Positions 25,001 to 40,000 of a stretch of DNA of 64,000 nucleotides are shown piece by piece. Within the stretch, counting starts at the first letter, position 1; each line of letters begins with the position of its first letter. The translations under genes were made by a program, and so were the position numbers. Origin of the DNA: Epiperipatus broadwayi (lineage: Eukaryota; Onychophora; Udeonychophora; Euonychophora; Peripatidae). The notes below the pieces were generated by a model. That model saw nothing but the letters and a program-made list of their open reading frames with translations. It did no database searches and had not been told where the DNA came from. The DNA is taken from positions 2,913,483-2,977,482 of the forward strand of contig JAQFVV010000043.1 of assembly GCA_028023455.1 (NCBI GenBank), read 5' to 3'.

Positions 25001-28000
25001 AGTGCAAAATCTTAGATTTACTACACCGCAATTTTCTGGATGTTAATATAAGTTATCAGCAAGTATGTAAATAATATTTGTCTAAATCGCATGTTATTAT
25101 TAAATTAGTAATAAATTGAAAGGTTGCTAGTCTTCAAACTTTCAAGCCAAGATGCTTAAGACTGGCTTATATATATAAAAGTTAAGTAAAGAGAAGGGTG
25201 GTATCATCTTTTTCTTATCAAAATCTCTGTCATGTGTCAAGGCCTGATTGCTCTTAAAACTGCTGTTTAACATCTGATTGGCTGTCAACTGTAGGCGCAT
25301 GTGAAAAACTAGCAACCTTTCAATTTATTACTAATTTAATAATAACATACGATTTAGACAAATATTATATGCATTGTGTATACGTGTATATATATTATAT
25401 TTAATGAATATATGTATTAGGATATAAAAAGGAGTCAATTTATAAGGGGATATAAAGTTAAGTTGTATTGTTTACATGATGGACTATTTTGTATATTCAC
25501 ATATTTATATATCTTTTAGCTCTGAAGAGGATTGCTGGTCAATCAAAACTGTCAGATTAAATAAAATAAAATAATAATTGTTACAGTAATAAAAAAAAGT
25601 GGATTTGTTTAATTATTTTTAATTTTATCAATGCATATAAAAGGATATAAGATGAAATGAAGAATATAATACTTCATAAAATGATTGTCAAGCTTGATAG
25701 AGAGGCTAATACACAATGATTTTTAATAATAAATCAAATAACATATGAATCCATGAATCTTATAATACATTTTAAATTGAATTATTTATATAGACAGGGC
25801 CCTGAAAAAGAAATATTTACTCAGGGTCCATTCATTCTAGAGGTTAAGGGGGTATGTGTCAAAGTTTTTACGAATGCAACCATGCAGGCAGTGTTCAACT
25901 ATGCCATTATGAGGCACTTTGCCTATATTTATGGAAAGTTAAATTATTTTTTGCATTATGAAAAATATTTTGTTGTGACCTATGAGTGTAGAAGAAATGT
26001 TATCACGGACTTCTCCAACTTTTGATCACGAATCTGCAAATTCTTGAATAGCAAATATACAAAGAATGGGATTTTTTATACTCTGAAAAATTATTTTAAA
26101 CTAATTTTTATGAAATACTAGTTAAACCATTTCATTTTTAGGCATAAAATTATCATTTGTTTAAATGTTTTATAATAAATATAAAATTTAAAAGTGTTAA
26201 AATCTAATAATTATTAAGAATGTTGCATATAAATTGATAAATAAATCTTCAGGCGCAGCATTAAAAATCTATTATAAATAAATTCTACTTTTAATCAGTT
26301 TCATTCTGAACTACAGTTTCTGATAACTATTATTAATTTATCTCAACATTAATGTCATTTATCTCAAAATTGTGAAAGGAAACATGGTTGAGAATACAAT
26401 ATTGATAATTATACATCTTTATTCATGACCAAGTGGCTAATTATTATACTTATAATAAAAACTATTGCAACATCTATTCAGCTAGTAGCTAATACTTGTT
26501 AAACTTACTGTACGTTTTTATTTGTATATTTTGAATATAATAAAATTTGCAAATATTTGAGTCAGGTTTATACTAAACTATGTAACAGATTTCATCTATA
26601 TAAAATAACAAATTTTCACCACAAAAACTTAGCCAGTCATTAATAGCTGATAACTAATAAATTTGAATAATTTATCTGCTTCTATTATTTTCAACATTTC
26701 TTTTTTGTTGAGTTAAACTTTAGATTTTAGTAATCAGAATAAAAAATAATGGATTATCATGAAATAAAAATGAATATTTTCATGATAAGACAAATGTTGC
26801 AATTTCTTTTTTTTTTATTCTCTCCTTACTCTTATTAATAATCTTCCTTAATTCTTTTAAAAAACACTAATCACTTTACTATTTCAGGTAAAATAAAAAT
26901 TTAAAATCAAATAAAATTTATGATGTCAATAAATTTCAGCACAGTAAATAACTAAAAATTCTTAGGTGGTGCTTTTCAATATAAAACTGTCTATTTTAGC
27001 CTTATCGTAAGACCTGGGTTGTTTGGCACAGTTGGTAGAGCATCTGACTTGGGATTGGGAGACCCCAGGATCGATTGTGAGGCTCACAGAACTTCTTATG
27101 AATTCCCAAGCAATAAAGCCATATGCCTTTGTTTTATATCTTTAACGTATGGCATTTGAACTGTTGATATCTGTATCATAAAAAAAGGATGTAATGTTGA
27201 TACTAATGAACCCATCTTTAATACACCCATATATAAAAATTAATTAGATATCACATAAATATGTAATTTATTAACATTGTTTATTCACACTCTGTGTAGA
27301 AATTTATAAAAATATACACACCATTTGATGAGAAATCACTTAACCTCTTGCAGATCACAGTTTCTGTCAGTCAAACTTGATGTCATTAGTTGCTCAGGAG
27401 ATCAGTTGTGATCGTGTCAAGCATAGGAAATAAGTTTGCATATATATATATGTAAATAAATTATACCAAACTCAAAATTAAACAAAACTAGCCAAAAATT
27501 TAAAGGTTAAAAATTTTTTTTCACAACCAATCAGTTTCAACGCCAAAGGCAGACTTCCCAAATGCAAAGGAACAATAAATCCAACAATAAATATATGGTA
27601 TTAAATATCTAATATTTACTAGATTAAAAAGATCATTGTGACAGTTAAATATAGAGCATTATTGTTAACACATTAATACTTTTTGTATCTGTATCACACA
27701 GAATTAAAGTATATACCATTATGCTGGTATAAGATAAAAAAATGGAAGATACCAGTCAGTTACACACGGGAGAAATAGTTATATTCAATCAACTTTTTTT
27801 GTATGTATATAATAGAAAATTTCATTTTCTAATATTTCCATTTTTTATATGCATGTTATGTGTATTGCCAATAAATCAGAACTTCATGCAACTGAAAATA
27901 CAGAGCTACCTATAAATGAATCTCATTGAAATATTGGATTGGAACAGTTTTAAGTTTATTGGATGAATTTTCATAAATAAAAAAATATCATTTAATCTCA

Positions 28001-31000
28001 AATAAATGTTTGGGTCAGTTGTTATAATTTGCAGAAATTCTTTCAAAATCATATCAAAGAATTTAATAATTTACTGTTGTATTAGAAGTGGTCAACATTT
28101 CTTAAAAAATCTATAAGCGTAAAATATATGAAGTTCAGAATTATTAAAAACTGCTAATGGTAAAACATTCTTTAATGATATAGATTTATATAATTCTTCT
28201 TTCTCTTCCTTAATTTTGCTTTTTCATATACAACAATATATCTTGTAAATAATTATAATCTTCTTACATTTCTTAAGCAAAAATATTTATTATTATAATT
28301 ACAGTTTCAACTGTTCCTCACAATATTCTTCAGATCTCATTCTATTTCTCTACTTCTCCCATTCCACCATTTTATTTCACTAAATAAACTAATTATAATA
28401 ATAAATATTTTTGCTTTAAAGGTGTAAGAAGATTGTAATTATTTATAAGATGTATTGTTGATATAGATTTAATGGGTGAAATAAATAAATAATGTATTAA
28501 ATTTGTAGAATGCTTTATTTATGCAATATGATAAACTTCCAAAGGAAACATGGAAAATGTAAGTGGACACAGACAATCAAAAAAGTAAATTAAAATATGC
28601 TATAATAATATATACATTATTTGTAACTTTTGTAAAACCTCCTAAATTGGTTTTTAACTTTATCCATTATATGATATTCTTAAAATTGTTTTTGTATGTG
28701 ATTTGGATATGGTAATCCTAATGTATGTATTCCAATATAAATAAAGGTTATATTATCCATCAGAGTCATCATTTCCTTGATGATAAAGATTTTAGTAGTT
28801 TTCATTCTTGTTTTACCATCTATCTAAGAATAAATAGATAGTTTGTTGGGATAATTAAGGTTGGCTATCTGAGAGAAAATTTTTAATCCCGATTAGAACT
28901 TGGAAAGTTTTTCAAGTTTTATTTAGCTCATATTTGGAGATGTGGTTCACAAGGCTCTTTATGTAGTTTAGTTGTTGTGGCTTTTACATTTACTTTATTA
29001 ATAATTGAGAAAAGTTATAGTTATGTGCACCTCTTAAAAACATTTTGATTTGGATTTAAAAAATGTTGCTTAAAACTTTTTGAAAGACTAGATTTTTGTT
29101 AGTTTCACTGTATGAAATCAAACGATATTAAAAAACATGGTAATTATACTGTAATTTAACTAAACAATATATATTTGGGTTTTTTTTCATTTTCATCACT
29201 AAGTAGTCAATTTAGACGCTTTTTTTGTGTAAGACAACTCTTGGGAAGAGACTACCTTAATGAAAAAATATAAGATTTATTGATAGATAACAAAAACAGT
29301 AGCTTTATTATTTATAAAAAAAAACCATTTAATTGCAAAATGATTATGGCGAACTTCACCAAAAGTGCACTCAGCTTTAGGTTATAAGCTTTAGATTATA
29401 TAAAAAAAAGAATATTTTATTACGCAAAAAAATAAATATATGCAAATTTGAATTATTTATATAAATACAAATCTAATAATTTATCTGCATATACACTAAC
29501 GTATTTATTCCAACGAATATTTGAGATAAAGAATTCAAATAAGCATAATAAAATTACCACTGAATTCAATAAATAAATTTGCCTTCTGCTAAGTAAAAGA
29601 AGGAAGCATTTCTACTGTTATAATTATAAAAATCTATTTTTTTTAAAAAGTTATTAAAAACTTTCTGAAATCTATTTCATTTCGTGTAAATCAAATTTAT
29701 TGGACCACTCTTTGTGAAACTACTTATTGATTTTAATAATAATCATTATTTTGAAAAGGAATTCAACTTTTCACCCTCTTTTACCTATACACCCAATCAT
29801 AGGTAGTAAGGAATTTACATTATATACTTTTCATGTAATGAAGCTTTTATAGTCTGTACATTTGAGAACAATGTCATTATTATAGAACTATATAAAAAGT
29901 CAATAAATTACAAATGTTACTTTATTAATGGAATAATTTATATTCTCTATTTTTTTTTTTTTAATAAATGAATTATTACCATGTGGATGGATGAATTGTC
30001 ACTTGTGAAACTAAATTGCCAGGTTGAGCTTAATTTATTTTGTTCATATTAAAAAGTGGCCAATAAGCCTTCAAACGGATGAACTTTGTCATTACTATAA
30101 TAAATGAGCATCTGAGGAGCTTAAAATCAAACGTGATAAGTGAGTTTGGAGATCTGATATTCACATGCAGATAGTACGAAGAATTAGTAGAATAACTTAT
30201 GCTTATAAGTTCTCTTTCTAAATGGTTTTACAATGAAATATATTCAAACACTTGGTTTTGTGATATATATAAAATAGAATTAAAACTGTACTATTAAATA
30301 ATTAATATATAAATAAAGTGCTCTATACTAGTCTAAATGTTTTACTCTTTCATATAAGAATGGTGTGTAATTCCTTAGACATTAAGGGCATTGCCTTTGA
30401 CAGAAATAGAAAGTCTGGTATTGAATTTCTCTTTGTAAACATTGCTGTCATAGTGACTGAAAGTAATTTTGTGAAGTTTTTATTAAACAGTAAGATCCTT
30501 GCCGAGGTTTGAATTTAAAAAAGTGATCTAATTAAAACTTTTCTTTTAACTTTTTTTTTTTTTAACATTTTAGTTGGATTACTTATGTAAATAAAATTAT
30601 TATTTTCAGATTTTTATTCAGCTTCTTTAGATAAATGTTAATTGTCACAAAGCAATTAAAAATATAATAAAAGTTGTAATTTAAGAATTTTTTTTATTGT
30701 TAACTGGATCAAAGCCAAATTTTAATATCAAATGAGATATCCTTTTGTCATACCTCAATTTAATATATATCTCATATTGGAAATTCAGTACTTCTTTAAT
30801 TTCTTAGTCATTTAGAACTTCATTAAATTATGAAAACTTAAAATGGAATCCTCTATTTGCTCCAGTTATCTATAGATAATTATCTGTTAAAATATTTTTT
30901 AGCTGAATTTTTGCAATTCATTTAGTGATTTCATAGCTTATAATGAAACTTAATTAACTAAACATTCTCATAACATATTTAATTAAGGAATGGAAAGTAG

Positions 31001-34000
31001 AACTACTTATAAAAAAGAACAAACTGTGAACTCAGTATTTGTAGATACAGACAACACCTGTCCCCTAGAATGTATTGTAACAGACCGGTTGATGATGTGT
31101 GAATGGGGAAAGAGAGCAGGTTGCATCTGACTACCGTCAGACCTAGGGTCTTCGGATAGGATGCTGGAGACGACACAATGAAGTACATAACCCATGATTA
31201 CATCTATACTCAATAGACTAACTTAAGGTTCATCCAGTAAACCCAAATGCAATTTGGGTCAGTTCATCCACATCTCGCCACTCTCTTTCGGAACCATTGC
31301 CTCAGATTTCGAACTCAGAAAAAATTCGCGTTTGACTCTCTTGACCGGGATGTATCTACGCAGACTGATAATCAACAACTGAATTAGCTCATCCTATTTA
31401 TTAATAAGGAATAACCTTGATTTAACATTTATCTCTCATGCTCATCAAACAATAATGTGTGTGTGTGTGCACGTGTAAAATATTGGTTATAGAATTGAAT
31501 GTAAATGCTGGATCAACAAACTAGAGAGACTTTGTCAATTAAACAAAACTTCATAATATTTATTTACAAAAACAAAGTATATAAAAACATAGAACAAATT
31601 GTCAATCAATGTAAAAAAAAAAATTCAAAAAATATTTACAAATGAAAAATGAATTATTTGGATATATTCTTCTATATTTTCAATTTCAAGGTCTATGATG
31701 AGCATCTATTATATTGTTACTTAAGCAATTTAAAATTACTTATCCCCTATTTACCATGATAGATGCACATAATATAGACATTTATATATCCAAATGTAAT
31801 GAAAACTTTACTAGATTAAAATGAGATTGCTAATTAACTTAATTAGAAAATTAATTGCGAACTCCAGATACGGTATGTGGTTCTAGGTGTGGAAGTTGGT
31901 TGATCTAAAACAACCACCTTGCATATATATATATATCATGAAAGAAATATAATAAACATGATATGATAGCAAAGTAAATAGTAAAGAATATTAACTCAAA
32001 GGGTTAATCATGCATACATTGAAAATATCTAAGAAATACTATTAGTCAAACATAACAAATAATATAAATAGTCATGTCATGGTGTAGCATTGTTTTTTTT
32101 TTTTTGTTAATTTAAAAGAGAAAGGCTCTTACCATTTAAGTACTCAGTTTAAGTACTCAATTTCATAGCCATGAATGAAAAAGTCAAGCATTTTAAAAGA
32201 AAGTTACCTAAAATTTTATTAAAAGAAAAAATTCAGACTTCTCAACCTTCCCTCCCTGATCTCTTCATATTTTCTTATGTTGGACTGTTCCAAACTGTTG
32301 AATTCGACCATTTGTACTTCCGAGATATAAGACTGAGATAATAAAAAAACAACAATAATAAAACATATCTATATAAAAGAAAAATCATAACATTTACAAC
32401 ATTTCATGAATTTATGAGGTGATATCAGAATCCTTCTCACATAATAATTCTTACAATTTACGCATTTTTCTCATAAATGTCGATGACTCCTTATTGCTTC
32501 TGAATCGCACATTCTAAACATATTTATATTGGTAGTGGGTGGTTTTGTTCCATTCCTCATGTAGATTTCCATCATGCGTGGATCCAGCTTATCAGGCACT
32601 TCAATGTAGACGGGTAGCTATTAATTTCACATAGCTATAGTGGGCAAATGCTCCACCTGACGACAATCAATTGTTCTATCCAAAATATATTTGCAATATA
32701 TATATACAGGTTTATATATATATATGCAGTTCATGTTTTAAAAAAAATTATATATACTATAGAATACAGTTATTTATTATTTGTGATATTGGCTATATAA
32801 TATATTCCCATCATTAAAATTTTATCTGAATAAACCGTTCTAATTTTTTTTTTTTGCTTTTAAAACAAAATCATAACACTTTTCTAAATTTATAAGCTAT
32901 TTGAAACTTATCTGATCATTTAGTTTGTATGACAATCTTCTGTTTGCTTCCTTAATTTTTCAAATAAAATAAAAATTGGAAAGCTTATTCAAACCGTGTC
33001 CATTTTGTAAAGTGTTTGAAAAATATCTCCTTCAATAAAGTTGACTTGCCATGGCAAACGCACAGTTTTAAAGAAGAAGGAGTTGTAATTGTTTTTCTTT
33101 TTATATCTGGTGTCATTTCCGTTGTTTATTCGCAGTGTGTGTGCCTATTGTGTTCGATTCATTTAAAAAAAAAATATTATTATCCCCTTCTTATATTCAG
33201 TTGTTTAGTACAATACTTGACCCTTTTCCCATTGCTATGACTGTTTTTTCATCGTTTAAGTCATTGTTTACATTTATTATAGACGCACAAGATCTTCAAC
33301 ACAATACAATTGTTATTATATATATGTTTATACGAATTTTCCTAATGTTTATATTTCTTGATTAAACACTAGAATTCATTTTATTACAAATTTATATGTG
33401 AGATTTCATGGTAAATGACCCACCATTCCCACTATTTAAGCACATTAGTACGTTGTCCTAATTGTTCATACATTTATATTTTCAAGCAGTGTTTTAGCAA
33501 AACTTATTTACTTTATATTAATATCCTAATTAAAAAACAATCCAATATTTCAGGTGGCTAAGATTTGTGTGGGTGCGATTTTAAGCTACCCTCACAGTAT
33601 GAATCCTGAGTAAATTTTTTTTTTCAGGGCCATGTCTATATAAAGAATTTAATTTAAAATGTATTACAAAATTCATTGATTCCACATGAGTTATTTGATT
33701 TATTGTTAAAAATTTAAAGTTATTGTGTGTTGTCCTCTCTACCAAGCTTGGCAGCCTTTTTTTTAGTTATATAGTTTTAGGAACATACAATAACTATTTT
33801 AAATAAAATGGTTGACAAGAAGCAGCCATATTTAATATTTAAAGGTTTTTTTTTATTATTGTTATTTAAAAAATTGGAAAGTCTTTTAAGTGGAATTTAT
33901 AATCGATTAATTTTTTAAACTTAACAACTAACAATGTATTGGTAAAATAAAATGGGAGGGGGGGGGGCAAATACTTGTAGGGGCCCTGAAACTATATAAT

Positions 34001-37000
34001 TAAAAAAAAATCTGCCAAGCTTAGTAGACAAGATAATACACAAATATCAAATTTTAGATAATGGTAGTGGATATTAAAAATTCTTCATAGTTACATATAA
34101 GATTTATATATAAATATATATTTCAGTTTGTTTGTTAATTTTCTATATACATATACATATATATTTGTATTTTGTATATAAAAAAAAATTATTAAAAAAT
34201 TATAGTTAGAGTATAAATAAATATTTTAATGATTTCTGTCATTTTTTTTTTTTTTAGCTTTTGTTATTAATATTTTACTGCTATTTAGAGGATAGATTTG
34301 GAGCTTTTTCATTTCCTCACCCTCATCTTTAAAGATTAATTTTTGATTTTTTTTTGTCAAGTTATTTTTTGTCAAGTCAATTGAATGCTTGGAAAGTAAG
34401 ATTAAAAATCATTTCAGAATTATCATAAAAGTCTAAATGGAATGGTGTATATAAATAAACGAGTTTAAAGTTTAGAATTTGAAGATAAAAATTTTAAAGG
34501 AGATACACATTTGAAAATGAATCATAATACTAAGATTTTAATCCAAGTTTGCACATTTATTACTTAATGTCATATCTATTTATGAAATAATAACAAAATT
34601 TCAGTTCTTTAAAATCAATGACTATTCAAAACTTTAATTTGCCATTCATCTTTTTTTTTTTTCATTTCTTTTTATTAATAATAATGATGATGATGATGAT
34701 GACAAATTATTATTATTTATTAATCACCCAATCTATAAAAATAAAATAACTCCAAACAAGAAGATAAAGAGACTTGTGTGAAGGGTTATTCATAATGATG
34801 ATCAAATTCCAAAATTAATTACAAAAAAAAACAATAACAAAGGAGAATATATATATATTAATCACATGAAAAACATTCAGTGAATAAATTATAAAGATTA
34901 TTACAAAAAAAAAAAAAAACACGATGATAATAATACATAAATTAGTTAGATGCCATATGATAATCAGTTTTAAATATTTTTTAAACATAGGCAATGAAAT
35001 ATGAGCAACATTTAGTGAATAAATGGCAATGAAAGAATTAAACAATCTGATATTCTAACCAAATAATCTACAACTTCTTTCCAAATTAAAATCTGGTTAA
35101 TGCCAATTGAAAGTTTTTGGCTGTATGAGTATTAACAATGAATATCTTTACACTATAAAAAGAAATGGCAACAACATATATATATATGGATAAACATGTC
35201 TTATTTTTAAAGCTTAAACAGACAATATATAAGAATTATTATAAATATTATGCCCAGAAGTCACAACTACCAATATTTTTTAATGGCACTTTTTTTTTTT
35301 AAGTTCCTAGAGCAGAGACTGTGAGTTACACAATATATTTTATTCACTGATTAAAAATACATTGACATGAAATTTATCCTGAACAAAATTAAAAGATAAA
35401 TTTAATTAAATAATTTAATGAATTATAATCTTTTAGTATTCTTATGTAATTAATTATGATATGTTTAGAAGAATCAATATTTACTTCTACATTGATTGGG
35501 ATAGTATTGTAAAAGTGTTATTGTTCATGGAACTGGCACTTTCTTCTTAAATTATTGTCTTATAAATGCTGAGATTTTAATGTTCCTAATGTAACTGTTA
35601 TGTCTACACGTAGACACAATTGTAGAAATAATTATAGAGAACATACAGTAAAACAATTTTTTTTAAAATTTTTATTTACTATTTTATTACACTCTTTGTC
35701 AAAGATTTTAATTATTTTATTTACAGAACCTGAATTAACTTGTAGTATTTGTGGAATAAAGGCCACCCAGAAATGCCTTACGTGTAAATTAAATTTTTGT
35801 GTTGAAGACGATAATCGCTGGCATAATCATCCAACTAGACAAAATCATGCGCGGCAGTCTCACGGAGAACAAGAAGGTTATAATGCAGAAAAACTACGGG
35901 AGTTGATGAAACAACAATCAGCAAAACTGGACGAGTTAATGCAGCGTTGCAAGAAGCATTTAGAAAAACCAGAAATGTAATTTCAGCTTACATACATCTT
36001 TTTTTAAAAAGCTTGTTTGTCTTACATATGTATGCGCACATTTTTATTATTGGTTTATTTTTTCAAAATGCTGAATTTGATTAAACAAATCAAGTAATAA
36101 TATATCGATATTCTCATGAGTTTTAAACACAATAATAATGCTATAATTGTCAAAGAATTCATAAATACCAGATAATTATTATATTTATGATTTTTTTATA
36201 GTGCTAAATTTAAAGTGTACTTTTTTTAAACATTATTAATCACTATTATAAAATAAAACACAAATTTATTTTCTATTATGATAGCAATTATTAATTTTCT
36301 ATATATATTTTAAATTTAGTACTATAGAGGTTAGTAAATGTATTTCTGTTGTTTTTGATATATGTATAAAGAGAACGAAAGGAAGATTAGAGATAGACAA
36401 TTTCAAAGAAAAATGCATTTGATTTAATAATTAGAAAAATAAATAGCTTTTTCAAGAATAGTATAGCTGTAGTGGAAAAACAGTAATTGAAGCAAGAAGT
36501 GCACAATATTTATTAATAAGAAAGATGATGTTTTAAAACAATGGGGGAAAATATGTGGAAGTCAATAAACCATCTAAACCAGTGGTCTTCAACCTTTTCA
36601 CACCTGCGGACCGGCAAAAATAAGGATAAGATTTTGTGGACCGGCAGAAGTCTACAGATAAATTTTCTTAAATATTTAAACTGCTTAACCTTAGATGAGC
36701 ATAATTGTTATAACTGACCAATACAACACACTAGTTACTGTGTATTGTAATGGTATTGCTTACCTTCACATGCTGAACACTCTTTCTCGAGTTGCACAGT
36801 CATACTGCTACAGAAAACAGTACGTTCTCATTAATGTGCCAGCATTGCTACATTTATTATTTCATTGTTAAAACATGCAAAAATAAAATGTTATTCACCT
36901 GAATGTTGGGAAATATCACAGCTAGTGTAATTACATGACAATGATTATGATAAATGTAATATCTGTATTTAATGTTAAATATACAAGATGAAGTTATATA

Positions 37001-40000
37001 TATATATGGAGTTTGTATAATAAAAAACTTTTTTTTTTTTTTAATTTTGAATCTGGTGTTATTTTAATCTCATTTTTACCCAATTAAAAAAAAGAAACAG
37101 AACGAAAAGTTGTTTTGGTAAAGTGTCACATAGAAATAAAACAATCATTATAAAGATGTCATTTTGCTAAAAAAAAAAAAAGATAATAGATTTATGTTCT
37201 CGATGAAGGGAAATCATCATCAATGATCTGTCTCCATTTTGTGAAGTTTACAATTTCAAAAAGAAATGTCACACACAAAATAAAAAGATGATACAAATGC
37301 AATAAAAAATTTTGCTATATGTGACCAATAAATGAGCTGACGCAATACAGAAATGCCTACTAGGTATAGAAATTGACGTGTAAGGAGTGGTGCAATTATC
37401 ATGAGATTGACGCTTTGTCTTTTAAAGATTGCATTTTCAGATAAATTCCTTTGATTATTATTTAGTAATTATAGTATTATCTAATAATTTAAATAAAATT
37501 TTGATTTATAATTAATTTTATTTAAGCAATTGCGATGAAAAAAATAAATAAAAATTGTTTATATTAATTAAAAGTTTAAAATCTTATTATTTTGTTATTA
37601 CAAACTTTCCTGCCAGTCTAGCGGGGACTGGCAGAAAACTTCTGCAGACCAATGCCAGTCTGCAGACCAAGGGTTGAAGACCACTGATGGGGCTGGTGCC
37701 GGTCCACGGACCAAGGATTGAAGTCTACTTGAAAAAAATAATAGATAAGAATAAAGTAAAATAATTGCAGCAACAATGAGGAAATAATCTATTAAAGTTG
37801 TAGCTGAGATCTCTATTGGATTAATGAAGATAATGGTTTTTTTTTTTTTTAAAAAAAAAGGAGTTTGATAGAAGTGATTGATGTATTTAATTTTATGACT
37901 TGAGAGAATGGTTTTTAAATTTTATCACAAATTTATAATAAAAAAAAAAAGAAGAAAAAAAAAGTTAAAAAATAGCTCTATAATTAGAACAAAGTAAGGG
38001 AAAAGCATGTAAAAAATGAGCAGAAAGATATGTATTGAAGTTAAGAATATATTGCCATTAAGAGTCATGGAAAGTGATTATTTTTTAAAAACATGAAGAA
38101 TTACTAAAGCATCAAATTCAGAAGAGTTATGACCATGATTGTGGAGTAAAAATGAGAGATGTTTCAACAATTTAATTTTGAATTTAATTTTACAAGCAAA
38201 GAGTAGATTGATGTGTTCTATATTATATAAGAGCTGAATATCACTAATAAACTGAATTATTACAAAATATGAAGATAAGTGGGATTGAAAAATATAATAG
38301 TACATATATAAAAGTCAATAAAAATCATTTTAATAATAATATTTTTTGTATATATAAATATAATATGTAACCATTAGACACCAACCAGTAACCACTTAAA
38401 CATTCACAATAAAGATAATAATCAATATTTCTCACTGCTGTCAAGGCAACCTTCTCACCATTTAATAGCAAGAATGGAAATCCGCTCTTACTAATGGTCC
38501 ATTGAATATATATGGACACTTAAAGATTGCAACTTGACCACAGAGAATGAAATATTGATACAATGAAGTTTAAATAAACCTCTTTAAACATGAAATAAAC
38601 ATGTGCAATATTATTTACTATTGCAAATATTAGTTATATTCAATTGGTGTGAATGTACAGCCAATTTGTGACATGTCCATGATTCTCAATAGCATATAAC
38701 AACATTTTGCCATTTATTATAAATAATAATTAATTGGTATAATAAATGTAGAGTCAACACCAATGTTGTTTTAAATGTATATAAAGCTTGTTGTTGAAAA
38801 CCAGATTTTATTAATATATAACTTTTTTTTTTCCAATTTTGTATTTAAATCTCTATTTTATATATGTTATTCAGATTTGTATATGTTATAAATCTAAATC
38901 CTCTACAATATTATTTTATTCAAAACTCAAACATTTTACTATTAAATTTGTAGTAAAATTGATAATATTGTTTACTATATTGGCTTAATTATTTAAATAA
39001 TTAATTAATTCTATGAATTTTGGTGAAACATCAATTATAATTGTACTTATACATTTTTTTTAGAAAAAAGAAAAAGAGAATATTATGTTTATTCATATTT
39101 ATAAATGTATGTTATACATAAATTTTTAAATTTATACACATATATAAATATGATTGTTAAATATTAATGTTTATTAAAGTTTATACTGCTAAAGTATATT
39201 ATCCCTAATAATGATTTAAGTGTTATGATGTGATTGCAGTACCCTACAGTTTAGATATTTGATAAAATGACCCGTTATCTGCTTTAGTACTGTATTACAA
39301 TAAGCATTCAGTTATTATTGTTACACATACTAACATTTATATTTTGTCCATTTTTATAATTATTTTGTAATTGTAATCCGATTCACCATATATGATACAT
39401 AATATACAATTTAGTTTTAATTTATAGAACAAATGGCCTTACCTCACCAATATCTCCAAATAATATAACAGAAGATCACCCAGTTCCACCACCAAGGTAT
39501 AAAAAGAAAGCGAGGCAGTCATTACAATCTTCTCCTGTAGAGGTGAGTATATTTCAATTGGTTTGTAAATTTCTGCTGATACATGTAGTTTATGATTGAA
39601 AGATGAAAATGCTATTAGCTAAATTTGACTGATGTCAGAAATGCAAGATAGCCTAGATTTGTGGAATTTTCAGTAAAAGAAAAATGTATATTATGAATTC
39701 CTTTTTTGATAAAACTGCTAAAGAGACATGGATATTGTAACAGTCAAGTTTGTACATTCGCGTAACAGAATTCAGAATCCAAGCAAAAGAGACCGAAGCT
39801 GACCAGACTAGGACTGTAACATCCCGAGTCCGACCGCACTTCAACTCGTAAGCCAGGATTCCAAGACTCAAGACCCTACGAATGACCACCTTGAAATTAC
39901 ACGTAGTATACCTCTTTCCACACGGCCGACATAGGTCACGGAGAAGCAATGAGACTCTGATAATTAAAAGAAAGGTTCTTAATTGACTAAAATATCACTA

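Larger units (their letters stand above)
23570..25615. repeat. Nested palindromic region, about 2 kb
   Basis: The outer arms 23570-23702 and 25469-25615 are inverted copies (AAACAAATCCACTTTT / AAAAGTGGATTTGTTT; GACCAGCAATC / GATTGCTGGTC). A second palindrome (24248-24856) is centred close to the same point. Between them lie an RTE 3' end (24078-24240) and a MITE (25071-25369). It reads as a foldback element that received later insertions. Confidence 0.6.
13012..35726 (+). other. Intron 1 of LUBEL-like gene (22.7 kb, repeat-laden)
   Basis: The intron is bounded by GTAAGT and TTACAG with matching phase. It holds the MITE-A copy, several foldbacks, a Tigger-like relic, the tRNA-Val-like SINE, an RTE 3' end and other repeats listed separately. 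In the unlisted stretches (13.0-14.0, 14.8-17.3, 25.6-27.0, 27.2-28.2, 28.5-30.5, 31.5-34.6 kb) I see only AT-rich sequence with microsatellites and homopolymers. An unrecognised small exon is possible. Confidence 0.65.

Noticed and set aside
35600-35726. Met at 35600 as a start of the B-box protein
   Set aside because: The stretch is AT-rich hydrophobic reading ending in a clear acceptor at 35726; phase agrees with splicing from 13011.
38325-38519. Minus-strand 64-codon frame as a retrotransposon piece
   Set aside because: A short segment looked protein-like, but nothing around it supports a family.
39653-39949. Minus-strand 98-codon open frame
   Set aside because: No recognisable domain, no start context or splice partner; it lies in the unexplained island.
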